Shown in pieces: positions 7,599-17,013 of a stretch of 64,000 nucleotides of DNA; within the stretch, counting starts at the first letter, position 1; each line of letters starts with the position of its first letter. Origin of the DNA: Dinoroseobacter shibae DFL 12 = DSM 16493 (lineage in GTDB: Bacteria > Pseudomonadota > Alphaproteobacteria > Rhodobacterales > Rhodobacteraceae); NCBI RefSeq assembly GCF_000018145.1, contig NC_009955.1:1-64000 (forward strand). The letters are read 5' to 3'. Both the position numbers and the translations under genes were made by a program. The notes under the pieces were generated by a model. It was not told the origin of the DNA. It was given only the letters and a program-made list of their open reading frames with translations, and made no database searches.

Positions 7599-9944
7599 AT
7601 GAGCACTCCCGACAGTTCTGAAACCACAGCAGCTTCTTCGGTATTCGTTTGCCCCATGCACCCTGAGGTGCGGCAGGACGAGCCCGGCAACTGTCCGAAA
7701 TGCGGGATGCACCTCGTGCCGGAATCGGAGCTCGAGGTCCATTCAGCACATGATCATCACGAACACCACGCGGGTGCCACGCCGGCCGATGGCCGATATG
7801 ATCTGGTTCCTACAGGACATGATGGTCCCATTTTCACCTGCCCGATGCACCCTCAGGTGCGGCAGCCTGATCCGGGCGCGTGTCCGATCTGTGGTATGGG
7901 ATTGGAACTGGAATCCGGTGTGCCGGGCGATGAAGGTCCAAATCCCGAACTGGTGGATTTCACACGGCGGTTCTGGGTCGGCACAGTCCTGACGATCCCG
8001 CTCCTTGTCCTCACGATGGGGCCATTCGTCGGTTTCCCCGCAGTCCGGACTTTTTTTGGCGAAAGCACCACACAATGGATCGAATTGATCCTGGCAACGC
8101 CAGTGGTCTTGTGGTGCGGCTGGCCGTTTCTGGAACGCGGATGGATTTCGTTCCGCACATTGAACCTCAACATGTTCTCCCTGATCGGCATGGGCGTTCT
8201 TGCCGCCTGGCTCTTCAGCGTCGTTGCCGTTCTCGCACCGGACATATTCCCTGATGGGTTCCGAGACTCCGAAGGCCATGTCGGCGTCTATTTCGAGGCG
8301 GCGGCGGTGATCGTGACGCTGGTGCTGCTCGGCCAGGTGATGGAACTACGCGCCCGCGAGGGGACCGGCAAGGCGATCCGCGCGCTTCTCGACATGGCGG
8401 CAAAGACCGCGCGGGTCATCCGGGACGACGGATCCGAGGAGGAAATCCCGCTGGAGGACGTGCAAGTCGGGGACCGGCTGCGCGTGCGGCCCGGTGACAA
8501 GGTGCCGGTCGATGGCGTGGTTCTGGACGGCCGGTCCTCGGTCGACGAAAGCATGATCTCCGGTGAACCCGTGCCGGTCGAGAAGACCGAGGGCGACCCG
8601 CTGACCGGCGCGACGATCAATGGCACCGGCAGTCTGGTGATGGAGGCGACGCGTGTCGGGTCCGACACGATGCTGGCTCAAATTGTCGAGATGGTGTCGA
8701 ACGCGCAGCGCTCGCGCGCCCCGATCCAGAAATACGCCGACAAGGTGGCGGGATATTTCGTTCCGGCCGTCATCGGTATCGCGGTCCTGTCCTTCATCGC
8801 CTGGGCGATCTGGGGGCCCGCGCCTGCGCTTTCCTACGCATTGATTTCGGCGGTGGCGGTTCTGATCATCGCCTGTCCTTGTGCGCTTGGCCTGGCGACA
8901 CCGATGTCGATCATGACAGCGACAGGACGGGGCGCTCAGGCAGGGGTGCTGATCAAGAACGCCGAGGCGCTGGAGCGGTTCGAGAAAGTCGATACCCTGA
9001 TCGTCGACAAGACCGGCACGTTGACCGAAGGCAAGCCGCGGCTTGTCGACGTACTCCCGCAACCCGGCCACGACGAAGCCGAGGTCTTGCGTCTCGCCGC
9101 ATCGCTTGAGCGCGGATCGGAGCACCCCTTGGCCGAAGCGATCGTCAGGGGTGCGGAGGAGCGAGATGTCAAAATGGACGAGGCACGGGACTTCGAGGCG
9201 GTCACTGGCAAGGGCGTCAAGGGGGTCGTTGACGGCAAAGCGGTCGCGCTCGGCAATTTGGCGATGATCCGCGAATTGGGGCTCGAGGCGGGCGCGTTGA
9301 CCGCCAAGGCCAATGCCCGCCGCGACGAAGGCGAGACGGTCATGTTCGTTGTGCTGGATGGCGAGATCGCCGGTCTAGTTGCTGTCGCCGACCCAGTGAA
9401 GGAGACCACGCCAGAAGCCATCGAGGATCTGCATGAACTGGGGTTCCGCGTCATCATGGCGACCGGCGACAACGAACGCACGGCCAAGGCCATCGGCACG
9501 CGGCTCGGAATCGATGAGATCCGGGCCGACGTGCTGCCGGAGGACAAGGCGCGGATCATCCTTGAGTTGCAAGAGGCGGGCCACAAGGTCGCCATGGCCG
9601 GGGATGGCGTCAACGACGCCCCCGCGCTCGCGCAGGCCGATGTCGGCATCGCCATGGGCACCGGCGCCGATGTGGCCATCGAAAGCGCGGGCGTCACGCT
9701 GGTCAAGGGCAACCTTGATGGTATCGTGCGTGCGCGGCGGCTCGCCCGGGCCACGATGCGCAACATCCGCCAGAACCTGTTCTTCGCGCTGATCTACAAC
9801 GCCTCCGGCGTGCCGGTCGCGGCGGGAGTTCTGTTTCCCTTCTTTGGCATCCTCATCAGTCCGATGTTTGCTGCCTTCGCCATGAGCGCGTCGTCAATCT
9901 CGGTGGTGCTCAATTCGCTGCGCCTTCGCGGCGTTCGTATCTAG
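7599..9944 (+). CDS. copA: Copper-exporting P1B-type ATPase with two heavy-metal-binding (CPMHP) domains
   Basis: The 781-residue protein has no classical CxxC HMA domain. It begins with two short metal-binding modules, CPMHPEV...CPKCGMHL and CPMHPQV...[10 protein letters not shown], separated by a His-rich linker (HDHHEHH). P-type ATPase marks follow: transmembrane CPC (426-428), phosphorylation DKTG (Asp470), SEHPLAEA of the nucleotide domain, and GDGVNDAP (Asp669). The CPC and the CPMHP modules fit Cu(I)/Ag(I) export from the cytoplasm (CopA/SilP-like). ATG 7599 has AAGG at good spacing; the upstream 20 codons overlap the promoter and are not used. Confidence 0.93.
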   Translation: MSTPDSSETTAASSVFVCPMHPEVRQDEPGNCPKCGMHLVPESELEVHSAHDHHEHHAGATPADGRYDLVPTGHDGPIFTCPMHPQVRQPDPGACPICGMGLELESGVPGDEGPNPELVDFTRRFWVGTVLTIPLLVLTMGPFVGFPAVRTFFGESTTQWIELILATPVVLWCGWPFLERGWISFRTLNLNMFSLIGMGVLAAWLFSVVAVLAPDIFPDGFRDSEGHVGVYFEAAAVIVTLVLLGQVMELRAREGTGKAIRALLDMAAKTARVIRDDGSEEEIPLEDVQVGDRLRVRPGDKVPVDGVVLDGRSSVDESMISGEPVPVEKTEGDPLTGATINGTGSLVMEATRVGSDTMLAQIVEMVSNAQRSRAPIQKYADKVAGYFVPAVIGIAVLSFIAWAIWGPAPALSYALISAVAVLIIACPCALGLATPMSIMTATGRGAQAGVLIKNAEALERFEKVDTLIVDKTGTLTEGKPRLVDVLPQPGHDEAEVLRLAASLERGSEHPLAEAIVRGAEERDVKMDEARDFEAVTGKGVKGVVDGKAVALGNLAMIRELGLEAGALTAKANARRDEGETVMFVVLDGEIAGLVAVADPVKETTPEAIEDLHELGFRVIMATGDNERTAKAIGTRLGIDEIRADVLPEDKARIILELQEAGHKVAMAGDGVNDAPALAQADVGIAMGTGADVAIESAGVTLVKGNLDGIVRARRLARATMRNIRQNLFFALIYNASGVPVAAGVLFPFFGILISPMFAAFAMSASSISVVLNSLRLRGVRI

Positions 9945-9992
9945 AAGCGCGCAACAGCGTTCGGATGAACCAAAATTAAAAGGGGGCCATTT

Positions 9993-11330
9993 ATGCAGAG
10001 CGAAAAAGAAACGTACCGCGAAAATTCCATCAGTCTGGGCGGAGCCGTTGCGATGGGGACAGGCGTGATGATCGGCGCTGGAATCTTTGCGTTGACGGGG
10101 CAAATCGCGCAGCTCGCCGGCCCGCTTTTCCCGCTTGCATTCATCGCCGGCGCGGTCGTCACAAGCTTCAGCGCCTACAGCTACATCAGGATGTCGAACA
10201 AATGGCCGTCCTCGGGTGGCATCGCCATGATCCTGCAGAAATGCTATGGCCCCGGAGCCATCGCGGGCGGGGCCGCACTGCTGATGGCGCTCAGCATGGT
10301 GATCGCGGAAAGCCTCGTCGCGCGAACCTTCGCCACCTATGTCCTGCGCCCTTTCGATATCGAAGGTGGCCCATTGGTCCCCGCTCTGGCTGTGGCCGTG
10401 ATCGTTTTCGCCTTTTTGGTGAACATGGCCGGAAACCGCTCGGTCGGGCTGTTCTCGTTGATCATGGCCGCGATCAAGATCGGAGGCATAGCTCTGTTTG
10501 GCATCGCGGCCCTGTGGTCCAGTGGTTTTGCGTTCGCCGCGGCGTCCGAGACCTCACAATCCTACGGGCTCACGGGGTTCATCGCCTCTACGGCGCTGGC
10601 CATCCTTGCGTTCAAGGGATTCACCACGATCACCAACAGCGGAGCCGAGATCACTGAACCAAATCGCAATGTTGGCCGAGCGATCATGTTCTCTATCGGA
10701 ATCTGCGTCGTCGTCTACCTGTTGGTCGCCTACGGGGTCGGTTCGAGTCTCACGATCGAGGAGATCATCTCAGCGCGTGACTATTCGCTGGCACAAGCGG
10801 CGCAGCCCGCCCTTGGACAAACCGGCTTCATACTCACGGTGATCCTGGCCGCTGTCGCAACGGCGTCCGGCGTTCTGGCCAGCGTCTTCGCGGTGTCGCG
10901 TATGCTGGCGATGCTGACCGACATGGAAATGATCCCGCACAGCCACTTCGGTATGCCAGGTCCCATCCAACGCCACACCCTGGTCTATACTGTCGTCATC
11001 GCCGCGACGTTGGCCGTGCTCTTTGATTTAGGCCGGATCGCATCCCTCGGTGCTTTCTTTTACCTCGTCATGGACATGATCATACATTGGGGCGTGTTCC
11101 GCTATCGTCGAGCAGACGTCGGCGCCTTCGGTATCGTGCTTTTGACTGCCCTGGCGCTCGATGCGATAGTACTGGCAGCTTTCACCGTGATGAAGCTTCA
11201 AAGCGACCCGATGATCGTTCTCTACGCCGCTGTCGGGATGATCGCTGTGTTCGCCTTCGAGCGCGTTTACTTGTCGCAATGGGTGGCACCGCAAGTCGCC
11301 CCCGCCCCCGCCCACGCCCACGGTGATTAG
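9993..11330 (+). CDS. APC-superfamily amino acid/polyamine permease
   Basis: The 445-residue protein has about 12 hydrophobic segments. Its N-terminal block 'SISLGGAVAMGTGVMIGAGIFALTG' is the GxGIF-type substrate-binding first helix of APC permeases. The C-terminus is histidine/proline-rich (PAPAHAHGD). Substrate cannot be read from sequence. AGGGGG precedes the ATG. It follows the Cu ATPase by 48 bp on the same strand and may be cotranscribed with it; permeases of this kind often ride in metal islands, so a stress-related solute role is possible but unproven. Confidence 0.85.
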   Translation: MQSEKETYRENSISLGGAVAMGTGVMIGAGIFALTGQIAQLAGPLFPLAFIAGAVVTSFSAYSYIRMSNKWPSSGGIAMILQKCYGPGAIAGGAALLMALSMVIAESLVARTFATYVLRPFDIEGGPLVPALAVAVIVFAFLVNMAGNRSVGLFSLIMAAIKIGGIALFGIAALWSSGFAFAAASETSQSYGLTGFIASTALAILAFKGFTTITNSGAEITEPNRNVGRAIMFSIGICVVVYLLVAYGVGSSLTIEEIISARDYSLAQAAQPALGQTGFILTVILAAVATASGVLASVFAVSRMLAMLTDMEMIPHSHFGMPGPIQRHTLVYTVVIAATLAVLFDLGRIASLGAFFYLVMDMIIHWGVFRYRRADVGAFGIVLLTALALDAIVLAAFTVMKLQSDPMIVLYAAVGMIAVFAFERVYLSQWVAPQVAPAPAHAHGD

Positions 11331-11337
11331 CCTGCCA

Positions 11338-11982
11338 TCACCTGGCCTGAAGAGATGCGATGCCTTGTGCGCCGATCGTGATCAGCCCGACCGACAAGGC
11401 AAACGCAGCCAGGGCAAGCAGCATCACGCCCGTGTTCATGGGCAAGCGACGTACAACCGGTCCAAGAAATTCCGACCGCCCGAAAGCCGAGACGTAGAGC
11501 GGCAACGCGCTTATCATAGTCGCATAGAGGTAAACGCCGGAGATGTTCTCGAAAAACGCCGAACGCGCAAGAGTCGGGGATACAACCGCCAAAGCGGTTG
11601 AACGATTGCCGCCGAATGACCCGAACCAGTCGGCAGATAGAACGTATATCAGCACGTGGAGACCTGGAAAGAGAAGGGCTCTGAGCAAGACATCGACCAG
11701 CACGAAAAACGCCGTGTCTCTTGAGCCCGCCTTTGGTTGCTTTGTCATAGCGAAAAGGAAAAAACTGACATAGTTGACGGCAAAAACCACGGGCAAACCG
11801 TTGGTCGCAACCTGCCTTAGTAAGCGCATGAGTGCCGGTCCGCCGGCAGCAAGAGCCGGAGCAAAGCCCGGAGCCAGTAAGACGTAGAACAACAGGACCG
11901 GCAGTAATGCAGCGAAGCTGAACAGCAGGACATTTCTAACAAACTGAGCCGCGGGCATACTGATAGAGAAAAATCTATCCAT
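11338..11982 (-). CDS. Polytopic membrane protein of unknown function
   Basis: The 214-residue protein (start MDRFFSISMPAAQFVRN) is mostly hydrophobic, with five to six predicted membrane segments. There are charged turns at 'TKQPKAGSRDT' and 'LGPVVRRLPMNTG'. I recognise no family motif. It converges on the permease gene (7 bp apart). Its upstream end lies about 40 bp from the IS5 remnant, so its promoter may have been altered by the insertion. An upstream in-frame ATG (12009) is possible. Confidence 0.6.
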   Translation of the reverse strand: MDRFFSISMPAAQFVRNVLLFSFAALLPVLLFYVLLAPGFAPALAAGGPALMRLLRQVATNGLPVVFAVNYVSFFLFAMTKQPKAGSRDTAFFVLVDVLLRALLFPGLHVLIYVLSADWFGSFGGNRSTALAVVSPTLARSAFFENISGVYLYATMISALPLYVSAFGRSEFLGPVVRRLPMNTGVMLLALAAFALSVGLITIGAQGIASLQAR

Positions 11983-12023
11983 TGAAATAGCCTGCCATGT
12001 GGGCACCACTAGGTCGATGATAC

Positions 12024-12202
12024 GGGGCGTTGTTGCACAAGTCTGACGCCTCAGGATTCCCTTCGCGAACCCATGCTGTTAGCCGCATTCCATGAGCAAC
12101 CCATCTCCCGCCCGCTATCGTACGACCAACTGGTCCAGCTACAACGCATCGCTGCGCAAGCGGGGGTCCCTGCTGATCTGGGTCGACGAAGACATCACTT
12201 GG
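12024..12202 (+). pseudogene. IS5-family element, 5' fragment only
   Basis: The fragment starts with GGGGCGTTGTTGCACAA (from 12024), which resembles IS5-type terminal inverted repeats. The transposase start at 12092 reads MSNPSPARYRTTNWSSYN and continues to 'RGSLLIWVDEDITW'. This is the typical N-terminus of IS5-group transposases. After 37 codons it changes directly into the ccdA coding sequence, so the rest of the element is missing. Confidence 0.75.
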
Positions 12203-12921
12203 CGCGCGCCCTCACCGCCGCCCTCCTAGCCGGCACGATATCATTTCTGTCCCCCTGCGTGCTACCTCTTGTGCCAGGTTATGTCTCCTACGTAACCGGG
12301 CGCACAGCCGCTGAGGGCGGGGTGGTCGGCGCTTCGCCGTCGCGCGCGGTCTGGCTGAGCCTGTGTTTTGTCCTCGGCTTCTCCACCATCTTCATGGGAC
12401 TTGGCGCATCCGCGACTGCAATGGGTCAGGCCCTGCTTCGGTGGCGGTATGAACTCAACCTCGTTGGGGGCGGCATCATCATTTTCTTCGGGCTCTTCAT
12501 GATAGGAGCCGCGCGTGTTTCGGTCATGGAACGCGACTTCCGATTCAATCTCAACATCCCCGGGGGCCAACCCGCTGCGTCCTATGTCCTCGGTCTTGCC
12601 TTCGGTTTCGGCTGGACTCCGTGCATCGGCCCGATCCTCGGCGCGATCCTGACAGCCAGTGCGGCGAGTGCCACGATGGGCGAAGGTATCATGCTGCTTG
12701 CCGTCTATTCCGCCGGCCTTGGAATACCGTTTCTGATCGTGGCCGGATTCACCGACCAGATCGCGGGACGGTTGCGGGCCATCGGCCGGGTTGGCCGCCG
12801 CCTCCACCAGCTTGCGGGCATAGTGATGATCTTGATGGGGCTGGCGATGATGACAGGGCAGTTGAGCGCGCTGTCATACTGGATGCTCGACGTATTTCCG
12901 GTTCTGGGACGGATCGGATAG
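12199..12921 (+). CDS. ccdA: CcdA/DsbD-type thiol-reductant transporter, 5' end altered by IS fragment
   Basis: The 240-residue protein has six membrane segments and the two CcdA cysteine motifs: 'ISFLSPCVLPLVPGY' and 'GFGWTPCIGPILG'. CcdA carries electrons from cytoplasmic thioredoxin across the membrane for cytochrome c maturation or periplasmic thiol reduction. The open frame continues upstream to 12073 through IS5 sequence read out of frame, so those 42 codons are not original. I use TTG 12199, which restores a family-like N-terminus (MARALTAALLAGT); the native start is probably lost, by a few residues. It complements the DsbA/DsbB genes at 23.5-24.6 kb. Confidence 0.8.
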   Translation: MARALTAALLAGTISFLSPCVLPLVPGYVSYVTGRTAAEGGVVGASPSRAVWLSLCFVLGFSTIFMGLGASATAMGQALLRWRYELNLVGGGIIIFFGLFMIGAARVSVMERDFRFNLNIPGGQPAASYVLGLAFGFGWTPCIGPILGAILTASAASATMGEGIMLLAVYSAGLGIPFLIVAGFTDQIAGRLRAIGRVGRRLHQLAGIVMILMGLAMMTGQLSALSYWMLDVFPVLGRIG

Positions 12922-12961
12922 CTCCATTAGTAGCAGCGTCTATTGATAACAGAAAATTTTC

Positions 12962-12992
12962 TTGAACCTCTAGTAGCTTTAGGAGTTAAGCC
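12962..12992 (+). promoter_or_regulatory. MerR-type (Zn/Cd/Pb-like) promoter, site 1
   Basis: TTGAAC (12962-12967) and TAAGCC (12987-12992) are 19 bp apart. The spacer carries the dyad CTCTAGTAGCTTTAGGAG. It matches the sites at 14230, 25259 (minus) and 26541. It precedes the third L,D-transpeptidase by 122 bp. Confidence 0.65.
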
Positions 12993-13114
12993 ACCGACAA
13001 AGAACGGCACCATGGAGCAAGTTGCCAATAACGCCTCACTCCTTCCCGGGCGAACAACACTGCGTTCGGGGTAAGGTTCGGTTTGCCGTCCAATGCGTGA
13101 ACGGAGCAATCTAT

Positions 13115-13780
13115 ATGCTGACAAGACGACATTTCATCCAGACGACCACCGCGCTGTTTTCGGCATCGATATCCAGCCCGCTCCTTGCAGACACGTGGCC
13201 TACCGATGCGCAGAAGGCAGCTTGGGACGCACAGGTTACACCTCCCGGCTACGACCCGGCCACGTCCAACCCTTGGGGCCTTCACCCTCGCTTCCTGCCA
13301 CAGCGGGTCCTCGCGAAGGACGGACTTGTACCCGGTGATATCCATGTCGATGCTGTTGCGCGCTATCTCTACCACATCGAAGAAGGCGGCACGGCGATGC
13401 GCTATGGCGTGGCGATCGCGCGCGGTAAACTTTACGAACCGGGCACCTATACGATCAAGCGCAAGGTCAGGTGGCCGCATTGGCAGCCGACACAAAACAT
13501 GATCGACCGCGACCCAGAGCTCTACGCCGATATCGCTGACGGTATGGAACCCGGACCTGAAAACGCGCTCGGATCGCGAGCCCTCTATCTCTTCGTCGGC
13601 GACCGAGACACCTATCTAAGGATTCACGGGACACCGTATCCAAGAAGCATTGGCGGCCGTGCGAGTTCCGGCTGCGTCCGAATGGTCATGGCACACATCA
13701 ATGATCTCTATCCCAACGTCGAGATTGGCTCGACGGCATTCCTGTACTCGGCGGAAGACAGCGTCACCCCGAGAAGTTGA
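13115..13780 (+). CDS. L,D-transpeptidase (YkuD family), paralogue B
   Basis: The 221-residue exported enzyme starts MLTRRHFIQTTTALFSAS. Its YkuD core ends in 'GRASSGCVRMVMAHINDLYP' with nucleophile Cys187. It is the close sister of the protein at 3662. The gene lies behind a metal-type MerR promoter, so expression is likely metal-induced; the paralogue at 3662 has no such site. The 122-bp leader has no other gene. The ORF can be extended to 13022, but that extension has no signal-peptide character. Confidence 0.88.
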   Translation: MLTRRHFIQTTTALFSASISSPLLADTWPTDAQKAAWDAQVTPPGYDPATSNPWGLHPRFLPQRVLAKDGLVPGDIHVDAVARYLYHIEEGGTAMRYGVAIARGKLYEPGTYTIKRKVRWPHWQPTQNMIDRDPELYADIADGMEPGPENALGSRALYLFVGDRDTYLRIHGTPYPRSIGGRASSGCVRMVMAHINDLYPNVEIGSTAFLYSAEDSVTPRS

Positions 13781-13827
13781 CTGGCGCATCATGTGTTACG
13801 CGTGGGCTTGACGCATCTATGGGCTGA

Positions 13828-14100
13828 TCAGGACTGGCGCGAAGTGCAGATGGGGTTGCCACCTGCCGAGCGTAGCGGAACCAAGGTGTTTTCCACCGGA
13901 CCGCTGTGTTCATACCAATAACAGCCATCCTCGGGACGAAGCCGCGCCGTGGTGAGATCCTGACCAGGCGCAGCAAGGGCAATGACGGCCTCGGGAACAC
14001 TTCCCACTTCGTTGCGAGCGCCGCCGTCGTCCAGCGTTGGCACCGCGCAGCCAGCAAGCACCAATGTCGCTGCGATAATCGGCGCGTTTCGTTTCTGCAT
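13828..14100 (-). CDS. Small secreted lipoprotein, unknown function
   Basis: The 90-residue protein (start MQKRNAPIIAATLVLAGC) has a textbook lipobox LAGC about 18 residues in. The mature part includes 'GCYWYEHSGPVENTLVPLRS', a short pattern seen in small alphaproteobacterial lipoproteins of unknown role. GAGGTAG lies five bases before this ATG, favouring it over the upstream starts at 14115 and 14220. It would be a substrate of the Lgt/LspA/Lnt set in this island. Confidence 0.7.
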   Translation of the reverse strand: MQKRNAPIIAATLVLAGCAVPTLDDGGARNEVGSVPEAVIALAAPGQDLTTARLRPEDGCYWYEHSGPVENTLVPLRSAGGNPICTSRQS

Positions 14101-14229
14101 GTCTACCTCACTCATTCTGATCGCTTCGTACCGGCAAGCGTTGCTCCAACCGCGTCGTTTCAAGGGGGCGGCTAGCTTCAAGCCTCCGCAGGGCGCCTTT
14201 CTTGCTGGACGAATATCCACTTGTTGCCC

Positions 14230-14260
14230 TTGAAGCTCTAGTTACTGTAGGGGCTATGTC
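14230..14260 (+). promoter_or_regulatory. MerR-type (Zn/Cd/Pb-like) promoter, site 2
   Basis: TTGAAG (14230-14235) and TATGTC (14255-14260) are separated by 19 bp. The spacer contains AGCTCTAGTTACTGTAGGG, whose dyad matches the other metal sites. It drives the Zn/Cd/Pb ATPase starting at 14293. Confidence 0.75.
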
Positions 14261-14292
14261 AATGTGGAATCAATGAATCCTGAGGTCAATCC

Positions 14293-16647
14293 ATGTCTTC
14301 CGACGGCAACCGCAACGATCACGGCCATCCGGGTGATCAAGAGCATTCTGACCCAAGAGGCAACTCCTGTTGCGACGCCAGCAAGGACGTCGCGTCCACG
14401 GCGCCAGCGCCGTCTGGCGGAAGGAGCTTTCAGGTCTCCGGGCTCGATTGCGCCGAAGAGGTGGCGATCCTGAACCGGGTTGTCGGGCCGAAAGTGGGCG
14501 GAACCGAACACCTGGCATTCGACGTGATCAACGGGCGAATGACCATCCTCGATAGCGCCGAGAGGATACCAGACGACGAAGTCACGCAGTTGGTCGCAAC
14601 GACCGGCATGAGCGCCAAGCCATGGGATGCCGACAACGCAGCAGAGGACCAGGCGGCGCATCTGGCACGTCAGAAGCGCTTTACCTCGTTGAGCGGCGGC
14701 TTCTGGGCGGCGGGATTCCTTTTTCACATTGTCGAGACCGGCATGGGCGGCGCGCTCGGGCTCTTTGCGGGCCATGGCGAGGTGCCTATGCCTATGGTGG
14801 AAGCAGGGATCTTCGCCGTCGCGATTCTTTTTGGCGTCTGGCTTGTCGCGCCCAAGGCCTGGTCTTCGGCGCGGAGGCTTAGCCCCGACATGAACCTGCT
14901 CATGGTGGTGGCCGTCGCGGGCGCCATCGGCCTCGGCGAGTTTTTTGAGGCCGCGACGGTCGCCTTCTTCTTCTCGCTTTCGCTTTATCTTGAGAGCTGG
15001 AGCGTGGGGCGGGCGCGTAATGCGGTTTCCGCGCTCCTCGATCTGGCGCCGCCAACGGCGCGGGTTCTTTACGACGACGGATCTGAATCCGACGTTCCGG
15101 CCGCGGCCGTGGCAGTCAATGCAAGGTTTATCGTGCGCGGCGGCGACCGGATCCCCCTCGACGGTGAGGTCGTGGACGGGGCAGGGGCCGTCGATCAGGC
15201 CCCAATTACTGGGGAAAGCGCGCTAGTGCCCAAGGAACCAGGCGACGAGGTCTATGCCGGCACGATCAACGGCGAGGGCACACTGACGGTGCGGGCGACG
15301 AAGGCCGCCTCGGACACGGTGCTCGCGAAAATCATTCGCATGGTGGGCGATGCCCATGCCCGCCGCGCGCCGGTCGAACAGTGGGTGGCCAAGTTCGCGC
15401 GCATCTACACACCCATCGTGATGGCTTTGGCGATCGCCATCGCGCTGGTGCCGCCACTGCTGCTCGGCGGCGCCTGGGACTACTGGTTCTACAATGCTCT
15501 GGTCCTTCTGGTCATCGCATGTCCTTGCGCGCTGGTCATTTCTACGCCGGTCTCCATCGTGGCAGCGCTGACCGCGTCGGCACGGGCGGGGGTGCTCATC
15601 AAGGGCGGCGCCTATGTCGAGGCGCCGGGGCGGACCACGGCACTGGCGATGGACAAGACCGGGACGATCACCATGGGCGAGCCTGAGGTGGCGGCGGTTC
15701 ACCCACTGGTCGGCGTTTCCGCACGCGATCTCATGGCGCTGGCAGCAAGCCTGGAGGCGCGGTCTTCACACCCGCTGGCACGCGCCATCCTCTCGCGCGC
15801 CGAAGCCGATGGTGTTTCCGTGTCTGCCGCAGAGGACACCCGTACCGTGCCCGGGCGCGGTCTGGAAGGACGCGCCGACGGGCGCGCTATCTGGCTCGGC
15901 TCGGATCGCTTCGCCGAAGAGAAGGGGTTCGGCAATGCCATTCCGGCGGATCTGCGGGATCGGATCGAAGGGGCAGGGAGCACCCTCGTTGCCGTGGGTG
16001 ACGAGACCGGCGTGACCGGCGTACTGGAGCTTCGCGACCGCATCCGCCCAGATGCAAAGGGGATCGTTGCGCGTCTGCATGCGCAGGGTGTGAAGACCAT
16101 CGTGATGTTGACGGGCGACAACGAACGCACCGCGCGCGCGGTGGCAGCCGAAGTCGGCATCGACGAGGTGCGCGCCGAACTTTTGCCAGAAGACAAGGTG
16201 ACGGCCATTGAGGAACTCGTCGAAAGCCACGACATGGTGGCGATGATCGGCGACGGTGTGAATGACGCACCGGCCATGGCGCGGGCGCATTATGCCATCG
16301 CCATGGGCGCTGTCGGATCGGATGCCGCGATCGAGACGGCCGACATCGCGCTGATGACCGACGACATCGGCAAGGTACCCTGGCTTATCGGCCATTCGCG
16401 CCGTGCCATGACGATCATCCACCAGAATATCGGCATATCGCTGGCGACCAAGGCGCTGTTCGTCGGGCTGACCGCGTTCGGTATGGCCTCAATGTGGGGC
16501 GCCATTGCTGCGGATGTAGGCGTGTCTCTGCTGGTGGTCGCCAACGCACTTCGGCTCCTGAACGGCCATCAGGTTGAGGCCGGGCCTTCAGGCGGAGAAC
16601 CGGTGGGCGAGCAGATGGCGAAAGGAGCACTGGCGCACGGTCATTGA
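14293..16647 (+). CDS. zntA: Zn/Cd/Pb-exporting P1B-type ATPase
   Basis: The 784-residue pump has a His/Asp/Cys-rich N-terminus (HGHPGDQEHSD, CC) and an HMA-like domain (about 50-115) with 'SGLDCAEEVAIL' in place of the classical CxxC. This GLDCAxE form is typical of Zn/Cd/Pb ATPases. The ATPase core has CPC (410-412), phosphorylation DKTG (Asp454), 'SSHPLARA' and '[13 protein letters not shown]'. It exports divalent soft metals from the cytoplasm. The MerR-type promoter at 14230 supports metal induction. The gene ends by overlapping the convergent gene at 16641 by 7 bp. Confidence 0.92.
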   Translation: MSSDGNRNDHGHPGDQEHSDPRGNSCCDASKDVASTAPAPSGGRSFQVSGLDCAEEVAILNRVVGPKVGGTEHLAFDVINGRMTILDSAERIPDDEVTQLVATTGMSAKPWDADNAAEDQAAHLARQKRFTSLSGGFWAAGFLFHIVETGMGGALGLFAGHGEVPMPMVEAGIFAVAILFGVWLVAPKAWSSARRLSPDMNLLMVVAVAGAIGLGEFFEAATVAFFFSLSLYLESWSVGRARNAVSALLDLAPPTARVLYDDGSESDVPAAAVAVNARFIVRGGDRIPLDGEVVDGAGAVDQAPITGESALVPKEPGDEVYAGTINGEGTLTVRATKAASDTVLAKIIRMVGDAHARRAPVEQWVAKFARIYTPIVMALAIAIALVPPLLLGGAWDYWFYNALVLLVIACPCALVISTPVSIVAALTASARAGVLIKGGAYVEAPGRTTALAMDKTGTITMGEPEVAAVHPLVGVSARDLMALAASLEARSSHPLARAILSRAEADGVSVSAAEDTRTVPGRGLEGRADGRAIWLGSDRFAEEKGFGNAIPADLRDRIEGAGSTLVAVGDETGVTGVLELRDRIRPDAKGIVARLHAQGVKTIVMLTGDNERTARAVAAEVGIDEVRAELLPEDKVTAIEELVESHDMVAMIGDGVNDAPAMARAHYAIAMGAVGSDAAIETADIALMTDDIGKVPWLIGHSRRAMTIIHQNIGISLATKALFVGLTAFGMASMWGAIAADVGVSLLVVANALRLLNGHQVEAGPSGGEPVGEQMAKGALAHGH

Positions 16648-16916
16648 TCCGGCGGTTTCGGTAGCTCGATATCGCTTTTGCGGTCCAGCCACGCCAGCGC
16701 CCCGACAGAGAATTCCGAACCCCGGTAGGGTTCCGTCCAGGCGGTCTCGATGTCGTCCCAGGGCAGAGGCTCGAGATTTCCAAGAAAGAGCGTCAGACGG
16801 TAGGCCGCTGCCTCGGGAAGCCAAGGCGCCTCCTTGGCCGGCGTCGCGGCGACAGGTCCGGACAGGAGGAGCGCACTTGCGAGTGTGGCGAGCAGCACTC
16901 TCATAATATTTCGCAT
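16641..16916 (-). CDS. Small exported protein, possibly MntR-regulated
   Basis: The 91-residue protein has a clear signal peptide (MRNIMRVLLATLASALLLSG, cleavage after VAA). Its short mature region is rich in Trp and Pro ('EAPWLPEAAAYRLTLFLGN', 'PLPWDDIETAWTEPYRGSE'). I recognise no family. Start chosen at 16916, with GGAGG upstream. It is divergent from the MntR-like gene and shares the palindrome at 16938, so it may belong to a manganese regulon. Confidence 0.65.
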   Translation of the reverse strand: MRNIMRVLLATLASALLLSGPVAATPAKEAPWLPEAAAYRLTLFLGNLEPLPWDDIETAWTEPYRGSEFSVGALAWLDRKSDIELPKPPDQ

Positions 16917-16937
16917 CACCACGGCCTCCAAAGTAAA

Positions 16938-16957
16938 AAGTTAGACATGGCTAACTT
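16938..16957. promoter_or_regulatory. MntR-type operator palindrome
   Basis: AAGTTAG (16938-16944) and CTAACTT (16951-16957) form a perfect inverted repeat with a 6-bp spacer. It lies between the divergent starts at 16916 and 17014, the usual place for an autoregulatory DtxR/MntR box. Confidence 0.7.
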
Positions 16958-17013
16958 ATCTACCCGAAGCAAACAAGTTGTCAATCCCGCTGTTTCGCTG
17001 CAAAGTCCCGAGT

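Noticed and set aside
14293-14700. ZntA-type ATPase suspected of lacking a metal-binding domain
   Set aside because: The HMA-like domain is present with the GLDCAEE form that is normal for divalent-metal pumps, so nothing is missing.
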